From an uncultured Phycisphaerales bacterium (GTDB lineage Bacteria > Planctomycetota > Phycisphaerae > Sedimentisphaerales > Anaerobacaceae): DNA of 56,094 nt. The notes beneath the pieces are model-generated. The model saw only the letters and a program-made list of their open reading frames with translations. It did not search any database and was not told the DNA's origin. Shown in pieces: positions 25,470 to 34,428 of the stretch. The first letter of the stretch is position 1, and each line of letters opens with the position of its first letter. A program made the position numbers and the translations under genes. The stretch lies in contig CALEZT010000227.1 in assembly GCA_937927975.1 (NCBI GenBank), positions 1 to 56,094 on the forward strand, read 5' to 3'.

Positions 25470-25553
25470 TGCGAGCGAGAGGAGTCGAACCTCCACGTCC
25501 TTACGGACACCAGGACCTAAACCTGGCGCGTATGCCAGTTCCGCCACGCTCGC
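25470..25553 (-). tRNA. tRNA-Leu, anticodon UAG
   Basis: The minus strand folds as a class II tRNA. The acceptor stem pairs GCGAGCG with CGCTCGC. The anticodon arm is CCAGG-TTTAGGT-CCTGG with anticodon TAG. A long variable arm contains GTCC-GTAA-GGAC, and the T arm includes GGTTCGACTCC. The length and long variable arm fit leucine, and the anticodon reads CUA/CUG. The CCA end is not encoded. It lies 40 nt upstream of the nucleosidase lipoprotein gene. Confidence 0.96.
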
Positions 25554-25634
25554 AGCGAGCTTTTCGCGGCTCGGGTCATTATGCCCCGCGCGCCCAGCCG
25601 TGGCAATTGAAATCCGATCGGGTGATCGGGCTCG

Positions 25635-25901
25635 CTAGCCCCGCAACAGCGGCTCGTCGTCGTCCTGGTTTTCCGGCTCCGACGGCCCTTCCTTCGAGAT
25701 CTTCTCGATGCGCTTTTCCGCCTTCTGGAGGATACCTCGGCAGTGCTTGATCAGGGCCATCCCCTTCTCATACTGCTCCAGGCTGTCCTGCAGCGGGATC
25801 TCCCCCTGCTCGATCTTGCCCACAATCTCTTTGAGTTGCCCGATCGCCTCCTCGAAGGTCAATTTGGCCAACTCGTCTTTGGGTTTTCGTTCCGTCATCA
25901 T
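25635..25901 (-). CDS. xseB: XseB, exodeoxyribonuclease VII small subunit
   Basis: Several XseB subunits join one XseA to form exonuclease VII, which degrades single-stranded DNA from both ends. The 88-residue protein has the conserved core LTFEEAIGQLKEIVGKIEQG, EIPLQDSLEQYEKGMALIKH and a charged C-terminus. Lengths of 70-90 residues are usual. The first of two ATGs is taken because AAAGGA lies 6 nt upstream, within the 3' end of xseA. xseA stops 3 nt before it, so the pair is cotranscribed from the promoter at 27354-27382. Confidence 0.95.
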   Translation of the reverse strand: MMTERKPKDELAKLTFEEAIGQLKEIVGKIEQGEIPLQDSLEQYEKGMALIKHCRGILQKAEKRIEKISKEGPSEPENQDDDEPLLRG

Positions 25902-25904
25902 CCA

Positions 25905-27275
25905 TCATCCTTTATCAATTTCCTTGACCTGGCTCTCAATTCGATTGTGGTCGGCCAACTCCGTGAGGAGCACGTCGCCCTCCTTCACGTCGTCGGCCGC
26001 GCGGATCACCCGGCCGGTCTGCTTGTTGAGCGTGATGCTGTAGCCACGATTGAGAACCGACTTGGGATTGAGCCCTGCCAGACGGTTCTCCTGGGCGGTG
26101 ATTTGCAGGTTCTTGCGATTGAGCACCTGAATCAGCCCCGCCAGACTCCGGCCCGCCAGGTTGTTCAATTCGACCGTCATCCGCCCGAGCAGCCGGTGCG
26201 GCTCGATCCGCGCCACCTGCTCCTGGCAATCCTGGACCTGCTTCTGGGCATCGAAGAAAACCCGTCTCATCGCGTCGCCCAGGTCCCACCCCAGATCGTC
26301 CAGGTGCTGCTCGCGGTTGCGAACCACCAGCAGCGGGTTGCGGAACACGGAGTTGGCGAGAATGGTCTGGAGATACTCGCGGCACAGGTCGAAACGCGAG
26401 CGGACGCTGCCGGCGAGCCGCCGCTCCTGGTGCTGCAAGTCGCTCAGCACGTCCTCCATGTTCGGAACGGCCGCGACGCCCGCCTTGGTCGGCGTCGAGG
26501 CGCGAGCGTCGGCTACGAGGTCCGCCACGGTCACATCGACCTCGTGCCCGACCGCGCTGATAATCGGGATTTGGGACGCAAAGATGGCGCGGGCCAGGAC
26601 CTCCTCGTTGAAGGCCCAGAGGTCCTCCAGCGACCCGCCGCCGCGACCGACGATCAGCACGTCGAGCTTGAGCCGGTCGTTGCGCCGGTTCACGTCGGCA
26701 ATGGCGGCGGCGATCGCCTCGGCCGCACCCGGCCCCTGAACGGGCACCGGATACAGAGCCAGGCGGGTGCAAGGCCAACGGTTGTGGATGCTGTCGGCGA
26801 TGTCGTGCAGCGCGGCGCCCGACTCGCTCGTGAGGATGCCGATCCGCTGCGGGTACTTGGGCAGCGGCTTCTTGTGCGACTCGGAGAAGAGCCCCTCGGC
26901 TTCGAGCTTGCGAACCATCTGCTCGAAAGCCAGTTGCAGGGCGCCCATGCCCGCCGGGATCATCTCGTCGACGATCAGCTTGTACCGCCCCTGGGGCACA
27001 TATAAATCGATCGATCCGGTCACCAGTACGGCCAGCCCATTGCCCGGCTTGAACTTCACTTTCGAGAAGTTCCCCCGCCACATCGCGCAGGGCAGGATCG
27101 ACTCTTCGTCCTTGAGAGAGAAGTAGCAGTGACCGCTCTGGTGCTGTTTCCAGTCGGTGATCTCGCCTTTGATCGTCAGCCAGGACGGCAGATTCGCCTG
27201 GAGCACATCCTTGACCAGCGAGTTCACCTGGGCAACGGTGTATACCTTCGTTCGTGTTTGCGACTGCATCTGCAT
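25905..27275 (-). CDS. xseA: XseA, exodeoxyribonuclease VII large subunit
   Basis: XseA is the catalytic subunit of exonuclease VII. The 456-residue length is standard. An N-terminal OB-fold (about 12-110) shows VYTVAQVNSLVKDVLQANLP, LTIKGEITDWKQHQSGHCYF, and MWRGNF. The central catalytic region has RIGILTSESGAALHDI, VPVQGPGAAEAIA, DVLIVGRGGGSLEDLWAFNEE, SAVGHEVDVTVADLVADARA (conserved Asp/His), followed by a long coiled coil and the C-terminal VLNRGYSITL. Two possible ATGs near the start (27275 and 27269) are equivalent for function. A good sigma-70 promoter precedes it. Confidence 0.96.
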   Translation of the reverse strand: MQMQSQTRTKVYTVAQVNSLVKDVLQANLPSWLTIKGEITDWKQHQSGHCYFSLKDEESILPCAMWRGNFSKVKFKPGNGLAVLVTGSIDLYVPQGRYKLIVDEMIPAGMGALQLAFEQMVRKLEAEGLFSESHKKPLPKYPQRIGILTSESGAALHDIADSIHNRWPCTRLALYPVPVQGPGAAEAIAAAIADVNRRNDRLKLDVLIVGRGGGSLEDLWAFNEEVLARAIFASQIPIISAVGHEVDVTVADLVADARASTPTKAGVAAVPNMEDVLSDLQHQERRLAGSVRSRFDLCREYLQTILANSVFRNPLLVVRNREQHLDDLGWDLGDAMRRVFFDAQKQVQDCQEQVARIEPHRLLGRMTVELNNLAGRSLAGLIQVLNRKNLQITAQENRLAGLNPKSVLNRGYSITLNKQTGRVIRAADDVKEGDVLLTELADHNRIESQVKEIDKG

Positions 27276-27353
27276 GGGCTCGGAAATCCCTTCTGAGGCC
27301 GCCCCCGGACCTGTGTGAGACCGCCATCCAACCGCGTCGTGCGGCTGACCCCG

Positions 27354-27382
27354 ATTATACGGCGGACCGTCGGCGTTCTCAA
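27354..27382 (-). promoter_or_regulatory. Sigma-70 promoter of xseA-xseB
   Basis: On the minus strand TTGAGA (27377-27382), a 17-nt spacer and TATAAT (27354-27359) form a near-consensus promoter. Transcription should start near 27347, leaving about 70 nt before the ATG at 27275. The perfect -10 hexamer in GC-rich DNA makes chance unlikely. Confidence 0.7.
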
Positions 27383-27425
27383 CCGGGAGTGAGGAATCGT
27401 CGAACTGGAAAGCACGAACGAGCGT

Positions 27426-30050
27426 CTAGCGAGGGTCGGGAACCGGGTGCAGAGCGACCAGACGGGCCCTGTCGCCCGGCGAGTTGACCCGACTCCTGTC
27501 GAAGATCGCGATCAGACGTTTCTGCGGTCCGGCCTCTCCGATCCGAACCAGGAGATAGGCTGTGAAGACGTCGCTGCGGACGGTGACCAGATCGCTGAAC
27601 CGCGTGAAGAGCAGATCCCGCTCTTCGAGATCGTTCAAGGCGGTGTCCGGCGTCAGATCCGGGCCCCGCGGCGTGTCGTCGTGTCCGTTGCCCGTCCTGT
27701 CGAACGCCAGATCGTGGAGGGCGATCACCTTCATCAGATCGGCCGTGCTTCGGTATGCGCCGTGGGTTCGACGGTGCTTGACGATCTCACGCCCTCGCTC
27801 ATACGCAGTCTCCAGATCGAAGGTAGGATTGGCCGACGAAGTCGTCGAGCCCGCTCCTCTGACCGAGCCTGCGACGATGTCGGCCGGAACGCCCTTGTAG
27901 CTCATCCAGGGCAACTGGGCCAGGACGAAAGCCGGCGCGGTGTTGACGTTGATCCGCCCCATGATGCGAGTTTCGCTTTCGGCCACCCGCGGCGTGGCGG
28001 ATGGATCGATCACGGTCAGGTACTTGAAGAGACCCGCGTTGTTCGGATCGACCAAGTCGATCAGCACACTGGGCGCCGACGCGCCTTGCGGGACGATGTA
28101 CCCATTCTGGCGGAAGATCTTGCCCAGTTCCCCGATGTGCGTCAAGGGCTTGTTGGCGGGATGGGCCTGGATCACGCCGGGATACTCGCTGTCGATATAG
28201 GGCCCCACGTCATTGCCCAGCGTGGGCGTCGATCTCTGCGCAGCGGACGCCCAGAGCCGCCGGACGCATCGGTGCGGCGAGATGTCCCGCCGGAGGCTGT
28301 AGGCGCCGTCGGCAGTCGGCATCCAGCCCTCGGGCACTCGAATCATGTCGGCAGGCAACTCGCGAGAAACTCCTGGAACGACGCGGACCAGAGAGATCGT
28401 GGCGCCGGCTTCGAATTTGAAACTGCTCGGATTGGCGTTTTGTACCCGCCTTGAGTAGTCGGCCCGGTTGTAGGCGTACAAGGGCATGGTGTCCGCTGGC
28501 TCGTTGGCGTCGGTGAAGACCACGCTGTCGGCCAGCGGCGCATCCGGATGGTCGGCCAGAACGACATGGAACCGCCTGGACCCGCTCCAGGCGATCGACA
28601 GCTCGGTCCGACCACCGGCGTCGTCGATTCGAAGTTTCCACTCATCGGGTCTGGGGTCCCGGTCCTCGAAGTGCGGCTTGAACAGCTCGACCGCGTAGGA
28701 CCAGTGCTTGCCGCTCTGGTTCTCCACCAGCCGGCAGGCGATCTCGGAGATATAGATGCAGGGACGCTCGAAACCGAAATATGGGGACGACAGATCCTGG
28801 ACGACCGTGACCTCGTCGTCATCGTCGATGTAATCCATGATATTGGCGCTGATCTGCGCCGCTTCCTGCGCGGCCCGTTCGGGATCGAGATTCGGCTGCG
28901 AATCCAGCAATGCCGCGGCGATCGCCCTGCGGAGGGTGAGTTCGTCCGTCGTGTTGACGTTCACCATCTTCCTGCGCTGAGTCCCATCGTCCAGCGAGAA
29001 GGACTCCGGCGCGATGATCCGGTCCATGTTGTAGGTCGTCGCGACGTGACGGTAGGCATAGGAAGAGAAGTCGTTTCCGCCGGTCACCCGCGGATACCAC
29101 GTATCCAGGTCTCGGTAGATGGGCTTGGAGACCCCGGTGAACCGTCCGCAGACCTCCACGCGAGTATCGATCTTGTCCTGATCGAGCAGATAGCGATAGC
29201 GAAGCTCCAGCTCGTCCGACATGTCGAAGGGGGTATAGGCGCTCGGATTCTCGACATCGAGATACCGCCAGATCACGTTCCGTTCATACGCCGCCAGATT
29301 CTGTGCGGCCGCCGATCCGGTCGAACCGTTGGCGCGAACCCCCAGCAGCGTCTCTTCATGCGTCACCGAAGGCGCCGCGGTGGGCGACGCCGCCAACGCC
29401 AGAACGTTGATCCGCAGAGGACTCGCCAGGCCCACGCCGGAGTCCTGCGAATCGGTGGGATCGAACCGAAAACCGGTGTTCAGATTGAGCATGGCGCCGT
29501 TGTCGATGATGCGTACCGCCGCGTAGAAGGGCCTGCCCTTGCTGGTCATCACGCCGGGCACGCGGAACCACTTGGCGTCGGGGACCCCGTCGCCGTCGGC
29601 GTCGGCCAGTGCGTCCGGGGCTACTGCATTGCTCGGATTGAGGATCGGCTCCCGCTCACCAAGGGTCTTGTCGATGAGGATGTCCCTCGTGGCGGTGGTC
29701 AGAGGACCGAGGTTGCTGATCTGCCCCCAGGAGTGCTTGCCGCCGGACTCGTACGGCGCCAGATCGGCGAGCCAGGGGTTGGCCTCGTCGGGGTAGTCGT
29801 AATACTCCTGGCCCTTCCCGACGCCGGGCACGTCCTCGGCTAAGGCCTGATGAATCTGCGTCACAACCGTATCGACGGCGCAGGTGAGTTCACGACTTTC
29901 GGTCGCCGCGGTGGTGGCCATCTTGTCGATCCGCGCAGCCATGACGAAGAGCACGCCGACGATGGCCAGCAGACTCGTGAGGACCACCGTCAGGATCAGG
30001 GCCGAGCCCCGGGGCCGATCCGCCGCAATATGTCCGTTCGATTCCTTCAT
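27426..30050 (-). CDS. Very large GspK-like minor pseudopilin
   Basis: The 874-residue protein has a GspK-type N-terminus: a short polar head, then ALILTVVLTSLLAIVGVLFV as an anchoring helix, without a strict type IV prepilin cleavage site. The long exported part contains repeated Asp-rich and cleavage-like segments and ends with MGRINVNTAPAFVLAQLPWM, a helix-hairpin-helix-like motif typical of GspK (NVNTA...L..LP). GspK caps pseudopili in type II secretion, but normal members are about 300-330 residues, so this protein is more than twice as long and carries long inserts (for example IMDYIDDDDEVTVVQD). The start at 30050 follows GGAGC and overlaps the upstream stop region. It ends the operon that begins at 41654. 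Confidence 0.75.
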   Translation of the reverse strand: MKESNGHIAADRPRGSALILTVVLTSLLAIVGVLFVMAARIDKMATTAATESRELTCAVDTVVTQIHQALAEDVPGVGKGQEYYDYPDEANPWLADLAPYESGGKHSWGQISNLGPLTTATRDILIDKTLGEREPILNPSNAVAPDALADADGDGVPDAKWFRVPGVMTSKGRPFYAAVRIIDNGAMLNLNTGFRFDPTDSQDSGVGLASPLRINVLALAASPTAAPSVTHEETLLGVRANGSTGSAAAQNLAAYERNVIWRYLDVENPSAYTPFDMSDELELRYRYLLDQDKIDTRVEVCGRFTGVSKPIYRDLDTWYPRVTGGNDFSSYAYRHVATTYNMDRIIAPESFSLDDGTQRRKMVNVNTTDELTLRRAIAAALLDSQPNLDPERAAQEAAQISANIMDYIDDDDEVTVVQDLSSPYFGFERPCIYISEIACRLVENQSGKHWSYAVELFKPHFEDRDPRPDEWKLRIDDAGGRTELSIAWSGSRRFHVVLADHPDAPLADSVVFTDANEPADTMPLYAYNRADYSRRVQNANPSSFKFEAGATISLVRVVPGVSRELPADMIRVPEGWMPTADGAYSLRRDISPHRCVRRLWASAAQRSTPTLGNDVGPYIDSEYPGVIQAHPANKPLTHIGELGKIFRQNGYIVPQGASAPSVLIDLVDPNNAGLFKYLTVIDPSATPRVAESETRIMGRINVNTAPAFVLAQLPWMSYKGVPADIVAGSVRGAGSTTSSANPTFDLETAYERGREIVKHRRTHGAYRSTADLMKVIALHDLAFDRTGNGHDDTPRGPDLTPDTALNDLEERDLLFTRFSDLVTVRSDVFTAYLLVRIGEAGPQKRLIAIFDRSRVNSPGDRARLVALHPVPDPR

Positions 30051-30060
30051 GGCTGCTCCA

Positions 30061-31173
30061 TCAATTGTCCAGATAGACAATATGCGTGAACGTCCTGCCG
30101 TTCCTGATCAGGTTCCGCGAGTCGTACAGCGTGAACGTAAACTTCAATGCCCGCCCCAGACCGGGAATCTGGTTGAAGTGCTCCTGGTCGATCCGCGTCA
30201 CCGGGAAGTCGGGCTCGCGAAGACTGCTTCCTTGTCGCGGATACCACAGCCCGGGGTCTTTCTCCGGATCGAGCGCCCTGTTGTCCGAGGTCAGGATGAA
30301 ATCGGAGTCCGCCAGGTCGCCGTCCTCGTCCGGATCGACCGCCGGAATCCATCGATTCAATTGGTCGTTCCAGCCTTGGACCATGAACTGGCCCACACCC
30401 TGGCAGAACAGCGAATGGATCGACTCCGGCTGGGCGGGGTCGATCAGCACGCCGCGAGCCTCGTGGGCGGGTCGGCTCTCGATCCGGGTGCTGCCGCTGT
30501 CCTTGGTGATCGTGATGTCTCCGATGACCGAGAGCATGTCGATCTTCTGGGCCTCCGGCATCCGCTTCCAACCCTCCAGCGAGATCCGGTCGATCTCATC
30601 CTGGCTGTTCCACTTGAGCCACTGCTCGGTGGTGAAACCGTTCACATCCAGAGGCTTGTCCGTGCTGCCCGGGGTCGGGGAGATCAGCAGATGTTGCGTC
30701 CTGGCCAGCACCCGCTTCCAGGGTTTCTGCATCGGAGCCCAGTTGGGGTCCGCAGGGCTGGCTGACGGGCCGCGGGCCAGCGTGTAACAGATGCGAGCCA
30801 CGTTGCTCCGCTCCGATCGACCGTAGGCCTGAAAATCGCCTGTGGTGAAGAACATGATCCGATCGAACCGCTCGTAGCCCTGGGTTCCGACGAAGCTGGT
30901 CCCTGTCCCTCCCGAGACTCCATTGGGCTCGACGTAGCCGGGCTTGGGCGCCGCGTTCCAGACCACGAAGATGTCGGCGTCCTTGCGGAGACTGCGGAAA
31001 TCGGCGTCCAACTGGTCCGTAAGGACGCGAAGCTTCTGCATGATCTCGGCGTTGGCCACGGCCAGACGGTGCGAATCGATGCTGACGCGGAAGATCACGC
31101 CGGCGAAAGACAGCACCACCGCCAGGATCGCCAGGGCCACCACCAATTCCATGAGCGTGAAGGCTTTTCGCAT
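30061..31173 (-). CDS. GspJ-like minor pseudopilin
   Basis: The 370-residue protein begins MRKAFTLMELVVALAILAVV, a type IV prepilin signal: a short basic leader, Phe at +1-like position and Glu at +5, then a hydrophobic helix. The large exported domain (LTDQLDADFRSLR, then FTTGDFQAYG and LYDSRNLIRNGRTFTHIVY) resembles GspJ, a subunit of the pseudopilus tip in type II secretion. The product is longer than the typical 200 residues. It lies 1-2 nt after the upstream pseudopilin gene and overlaps the tip protein downstream by spacing only (10 nt). Processing would need a prepilin peptidase encoded outside the window. Confidence 0.75.
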   Translation of the reverse strand: MRKAFTLMELVVALAILAVVLSFAGVIFRVSIDSHRLAVANAEIMQKLRVLTDQLDADFRSLRKDADIFVVWNAAPKPGYVEPNGVSGGTGTSFVGTQGYERFDRIMFFTTGDFQAYGRSERSNVARICYTLARGPSASPADPNWAPMQKPWKRVLARTQHLLISPTPGSTDKPLDVNGFTTEQWLKWNSQDEIDRISLEGWKRMPEAQKIDMLSVIGDITITKDSGSTRIESRPAHEARGVLIDPAQPESIHSLFCQGVGQFMVQGWNDQLNRWIPAVDPDEDGDLADSDFILTSDNRALDPEKDPGLWYPRQGSSLREPDFPVTRIDQEHFNQIPGLGRALKFTFTLYDSRNLIRNGRTFTHIVYLDN

Positions 31174-31174
31174 C

Positions 31175-31999
31175 TTACGGCCTCGGGAATCTGATGATCT
31201 TCTGATACACGGCCACGCCGGGAATCCGCCCTCCCGCCACCGGCGGCGGAACCACCCAGACCCAGCCGCCCTCGGTCGTGGTCAGGCCGCCGCCCTCCCA
31301 GACGCGATCCAGCGTGATTCTCTCGGGCTCGACTTTGTCCCGCTCCAGCACGCGATAGATGTGGCCGGTCGCGTCGTCCACGAGGATCGAATTCTGCGAG
31401 ACGAACGTCCGCTCGTCGATCGCGTCGCTGGTCACAGCGTCCTTGACAAGGACCTGGTCCGACATCCCGGCGGTCTGAGCGAGGTTGATCCGAACCGGGC
31501 ACGGCAGCGTGGTCGTCTCGAGCTGCGGCCAATTCGCGCCGCTCCTGCGTTTGCGGTAGGACGAATCGCCGCCGATTTCCCGACTGACGAACACGACGCA
31601 CTGGATCAACTCGCCGCCCTGTGGCGCGTCATTGGCGTCGGCGACGTCGTTCGCGTCGGACACCCGTCGGCAGATCGCCGACCAGGAATACTGGCGGTCC
31701 ACGTCCCCGCGGGTCGAGGGGTAGAAGGTCTCCCCCGTCGGCAGCGTGGCGATATCCTCATAGAGAGCGAATCCGCTGTTCTTGAGATCGGGATCATTGA
31801 CGTCGAGACCGAAGATCCGCATCTTGGCGAACGCCTCCGCGGCCGCCACCGCCGCGATCGTCCGCTCGGTCGACAGCGTCGCGAAGTAGATCCCCGTCAG
31901 GAAGGTGCCGCCGATGAACGTCATGCCGATCGCCAGCGTTCCGACGGCCATCAAGGTCTCCGTCAACGAGAATCCGTGCTGTTGCCGTTTCTTTGTCAT
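31175..31999 (-). CDS. GspI/PilV-like minor pseudopilin
   Basis: The 274-residue product begins MTKKRQQHGFSLTETLMAVG. The G-FSLTE motif is a type IV prepilin cleavage site, followed by the hydrophobic helix LAIGMTFIGGTFLTGI. The remaining exported domain has no close known motif, but gene order next to GspJ- and GspH-like genes suggests GspI/PilV. A longer start at 32008 forms a TGATG overlap with the upstream stop and is possible; the chosen ATG at 31999 gives the usual length of leader peptide. The product is larger than GspI (about 125 residues). Confidence 0.7.
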   Translation of the reverse strand: MTKKRQQHGFSLTETLMAVGTLAIGMTFIGGTFLTGIYFATLSTERTIAAVAAAEAFAKMRIFGLDVNDPDLKNSGFALYEDIATLPTGETFYPSTRGDVDRQYSWSAICRRVSDANDVADANDAPQGGELIQCVVFVSREIGGDSSYRKRRSGANWPQLETTTLPCPVRINLAQTAGMSDQVLVKDAVTSDAIDERTFVSQNSILVDDATGHIYRVLERDKVEPERITLDRVWEGGGLTTTEGGWVWVVPPPVAGGRIPGVAVYQKIIRFPRP

Positions 32000-32007
32000 A
32001 TCGCCCA

Positions 32008-32880
32008 TCACTTCGCGGAGATCAGGTTTCCCGTGTACGGGCTGACGTAGAAAGCCCGGGTCGCCAGCCGGCTCAGGTAGTCGGTCCACGCGGTTTTCTT
32101 GTCGTACACCACCCGCAGTTGGGGAGTCTCGTAAACCACGAAACTCGTGCAGCCGGGCTCTTCGCCCAGGCCGTAGTTGAGACTGTCCGTCTGTCTCGAC
32201 CCGTTCTTGCGGGGGAAATAGTCGTCCTGGAGGAACATCCCCGTAGACACAAACGTCCCTGTGCGGGGCCGGCAGATGTTCTCGACCGAGTTGAACACGT
32301 CGTCCCGAGACACTCGGTTGCCGCCTGCGGCGTTGTCCGGACGGTACACGCCGTCCCGGTTGCGGACCCGCACGTTATGCGTGACCAGTTTGCCTGAGGG
32401 CGAGAACACGATGGAGAACGTCGTCGCGTCGGACAGTTCGAACGGCTCGTCGATCTCCGTGTCCCTGGTGATCCAGTTCAGCTCCATCACTCCCATCGGA
32501 CTGGGCAGCTTGATCGGTTCGAGCCCTTGAATCGCCCGGAAGCCATCTTCGAGGTCGAAGTCGCTGGTCGCCTGCACGTGCTCGATGAAGATCATGTACT
32601 GCGGCGCGTCCATCAATCCCTTGAGCGGGTCGGTCGGATTGTCCGAGGTACACAGCTTCTGGAAACGAACCCCCACATACCGCTGACGGCTGACCGCCAT
32701 CGTCCGGGCCGAGTGCAGCGCCGCGTTGATCATGCTCACCGCGCCGCCCTCGGTCTGAAACGACCGGATCAGGGCACGCATGGCCGGGACCGCCAGGCCC
32801 GCCATGATGGCGATCGTCGCGATGACCAGCGTCATCTCGACCAGCGTCAAACCGGTTGTCTTGCGTGCTCGCAGATTCAT
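32008..32880 (-). CDS. GspH/FimT-like minor pseudopilin
   Basis: The 290-residue protein begins MNLRARKTTGLTLVEMTLVI, with the prepilin motif G-LTLVE and the helix ATIAIMAGLAVPAMRAL. The segment INAALHSARTMAVSRQRYVG is the conserved region typical of GspH/FimT, which pairs the pilin helix with an exported beta domain. Its exported part is larger than that of GspH. The gene is in the middle of the pseudopilin run, 24 nt after the GspG-like gene. Function as a minor pilus subunit is inferred from sequence and gene order. Confidence 0.78.
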   Translation of the reverse strand: MNLRARKTTGLTLVEMTLVIATIAIMAGLAVPAMRALIRSFQTEGGAVSMINAALHSARTMAVSRQRYVGVRFQKLCTSDNPTDPLKGLMDAPQYMIFIEHVQATSDFDLEDGFRAIQGLEPIKLPSPMGVMELNWITRDTEIDEPFELSDATTFSIVFSPSGKLVTHNVRVRNRDGVYRPDNAAGGNRVSRDDVFNSVENICRPRTGTFVSTGMFLQDDYFPRKNGSRQTDSLNYGLGEEPGCTSFVVYETPQLRVVYDKKTAWTDYLSRLATRAFYVSPYTGNLISAK

Positions 32881-32904
32881 GGGTCCCGATCTTTCCTTCA
32901 GTCC

Positions 32905-33408
32905 TTATCTGGCTCTTCGCGCCCTGCTGCTGATGTCGTCCTCGGTGCCGAACGTCCGGTCCGGACCGGCCGAGATCAACTCGGGAAAGGTGTCCCCCTT
33001 GCCGTCGGCGTACTCGTACACGTAGTCCAGCACGGTTCCCCAGGGGTCCCGGATCTCCGCAATGGCGGGGTCCCCCGCCAGACTCTTGACCGTCGCGGGA
33101 TTGAGCTGTTCAAGCACCGCGCGAGCGTCCGGCACGGACCGCAGCTCTTTGACCATCCACTCGTTGTGGTCCAGGGCGAAACCGCGTGCGTCCCGCGCGG
33201 GCTGCTCGGGGAATCGGCCCTTGACCTCGTAGTACTCCCGAAGCGCCGTGTTCAGCAGCCCGAACGCGCTGTCCAGGGCCCGCTCTTTCGACTGGTTGTC
33301 CACGCGAAGCGTCAGCGTGACCACGAGACTGGCCAGCACCGCGATGATGCCCAGCACGACCATCATCTCGATCAGCGTCACCGCTCGACTGTGATGCCCC
33401 TGTGTCAT
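32905..33408 (-). CDS. GspG-like major pseudopilin
   Basis: The 167-residue protein begins MTQGHHSRAVTLIEMMVVLG, with the prepilin motif A-VTLIE and a 20-residue hydrophobic helix. The exported part has DPWGTVLDYVYEYADGKGD and the C-terminal SAGPDRTFGTEDDI, the calcium-binding loop of GspG. GspG is the main subunit of the type II secretion pseudopilus. The start at 33408 follows GAGG; a GTG at 33420 would add four residues. Two larger paralogues with the same terminal YGTEDD-type loop lie just upstream. Confidence 0.8.
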   Translation of the reverse strand: MTQGHHSRAVTLIEMMVVLGIIAVLASLVVTLTLRVDNQSKERALDSAFGLLNTALREYYEVKGRFPEQPARDARGFALDHNEWMVKELRSVPDARAVLEQLNPATVKSLAGDPAIAEIRDPWGTVLDYVYEYADGKGDTFPELISAGPDRTFGTEDDISSRARRAR

Positions 33409-33433
33409 AGGCTGCCTCACGCGATCCTCGCGG

Positions 33434-34360
33434 TCACTTGGCGAAGTTCCGAATGTCGTCCTCGGTGCCGTAGATGCCGTCCATGCCTGCGGAGATCAGC
33501 AGGTACGAATCCGGCCGGACCGGCCATCGACGGTCTTGAATCCGCACGTCGCGGGTATAATCGTAGTAGAAATACTCGAAGCTCGTCGTGCCGGGCCGGA
33601 TGCCCGGCGCCAGGTCGTGCTGCCGACGCGACGCCGGCGGCAAAGCCCCGTCCGCCACCAGACCCAGATTCAGGATCGGCGCGTTGTCGCGAGCGTCGTA
33701 GATGCAGTTGCTCGTCTGGGTCCACGCGACCGGTTCATGAAGGAGACTGGCGGGGTTGGCCTTGAAGTACAGAATGGGCGTGCCCGCCGAGACCATCTTG
33801 CCGTCGAGCCTCTGGATCTTGCGTTCCGTGCGGGTGAACACGTCGCACAGCACGTACGTTCGCGGCTCCAGCGGGGGAACCGTCCCAGGGAACAGAGCGT
33901 CCGTGCCGCCGCCGAGGAGGAAAGGATTGGCGACCTCCAGATCCACATAGCGGCCTTTGCGTCTCTTCAGAGTGTCGATTTCCTTGTAGACCGTGTTGGC
34001 GATCCCGGCGTTGTTCACGCCCGCCGCCAAGCCGTCGGCCCTCCAGGCGGAATTCGGATGGAATCCCATCAGGTCCCAACCGACCATCGCCTCGGCCAGC
34101 TTCTGAGCGCCGCAGTAGTTCTGCAATGCAGTTCCCGCAGCGGCAGGGTCGAACCAGAACGAGGGGGGATAATCCCCGTAGTCGCTCTTGAAGGCCGCCA
34201 GACCCAGTTCGATGGCGGTGAACTGCGCCTTCTGCTTGGTCTCCTTGGCCATCTTCTGCACGGTGTGCACGGCCGGGATCAACAACCCGATGAGGATGGC
34301 GATGATCCCGACCACCACCATAATTTCGATCATCGTCAGGCCTGATCTTCTCGTTTTCAC
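33434..34360 (-). CDS. GspG-like pseudopilin, expanded form
   Basis: The 308-residue protein begins MKTRRSGLTMIEIMVVVGII, a type IV prepilin signal with Glu at +5. The helix is followed by KQKAQFTAIELGLAAFKSDY and GDYPPSFWFDP, as in GspG, then a long inserted region (residues about 75-270). It ends SAGMDGIYGTEDDIRNFAK, the GspG Ca2+ loop. It resembles the next gene (34429) in length and in WDLMGFHPNSA and LISAG, so the two are paralogues. The insert likely forms an extra exported domain of unknown function. Confidence 0.78.
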   Translation of the reverse strand: MKTRRSGLTMIEIMVVVGIIAILIGLLIPAVHTVQKMAKETKQKAQFTAIELGLAAFKSDYGDYPPSFWFDPAAAGTALQNYCGAQKLAEAMVGWDLMGFHPNSAWRADGLAAGVNNAGIANTVYKEIDTLKRRKGRYVDLEVANPFLLGGGTDALFPGTVPPLEPRTYVLCDVFTRTERKIQRLDGKMVSAGTPILYFKANPASLLHEPVAWTQTSNCIYDARDNAPILNLGLVADGALPPASRRQHDLAPGIRPGTTSFEYFYYDYTRDVRIQDRRWPVRPDSYLLISAGMDGIYGTEDDIRNFAK

Positions 34361-34428
34361 GGCGATTCTCTTTCCATAGCGCTGTCACGATCCAGTTGCC
34401 GCAGACGTCGACACGCAACGCGTCTGAC

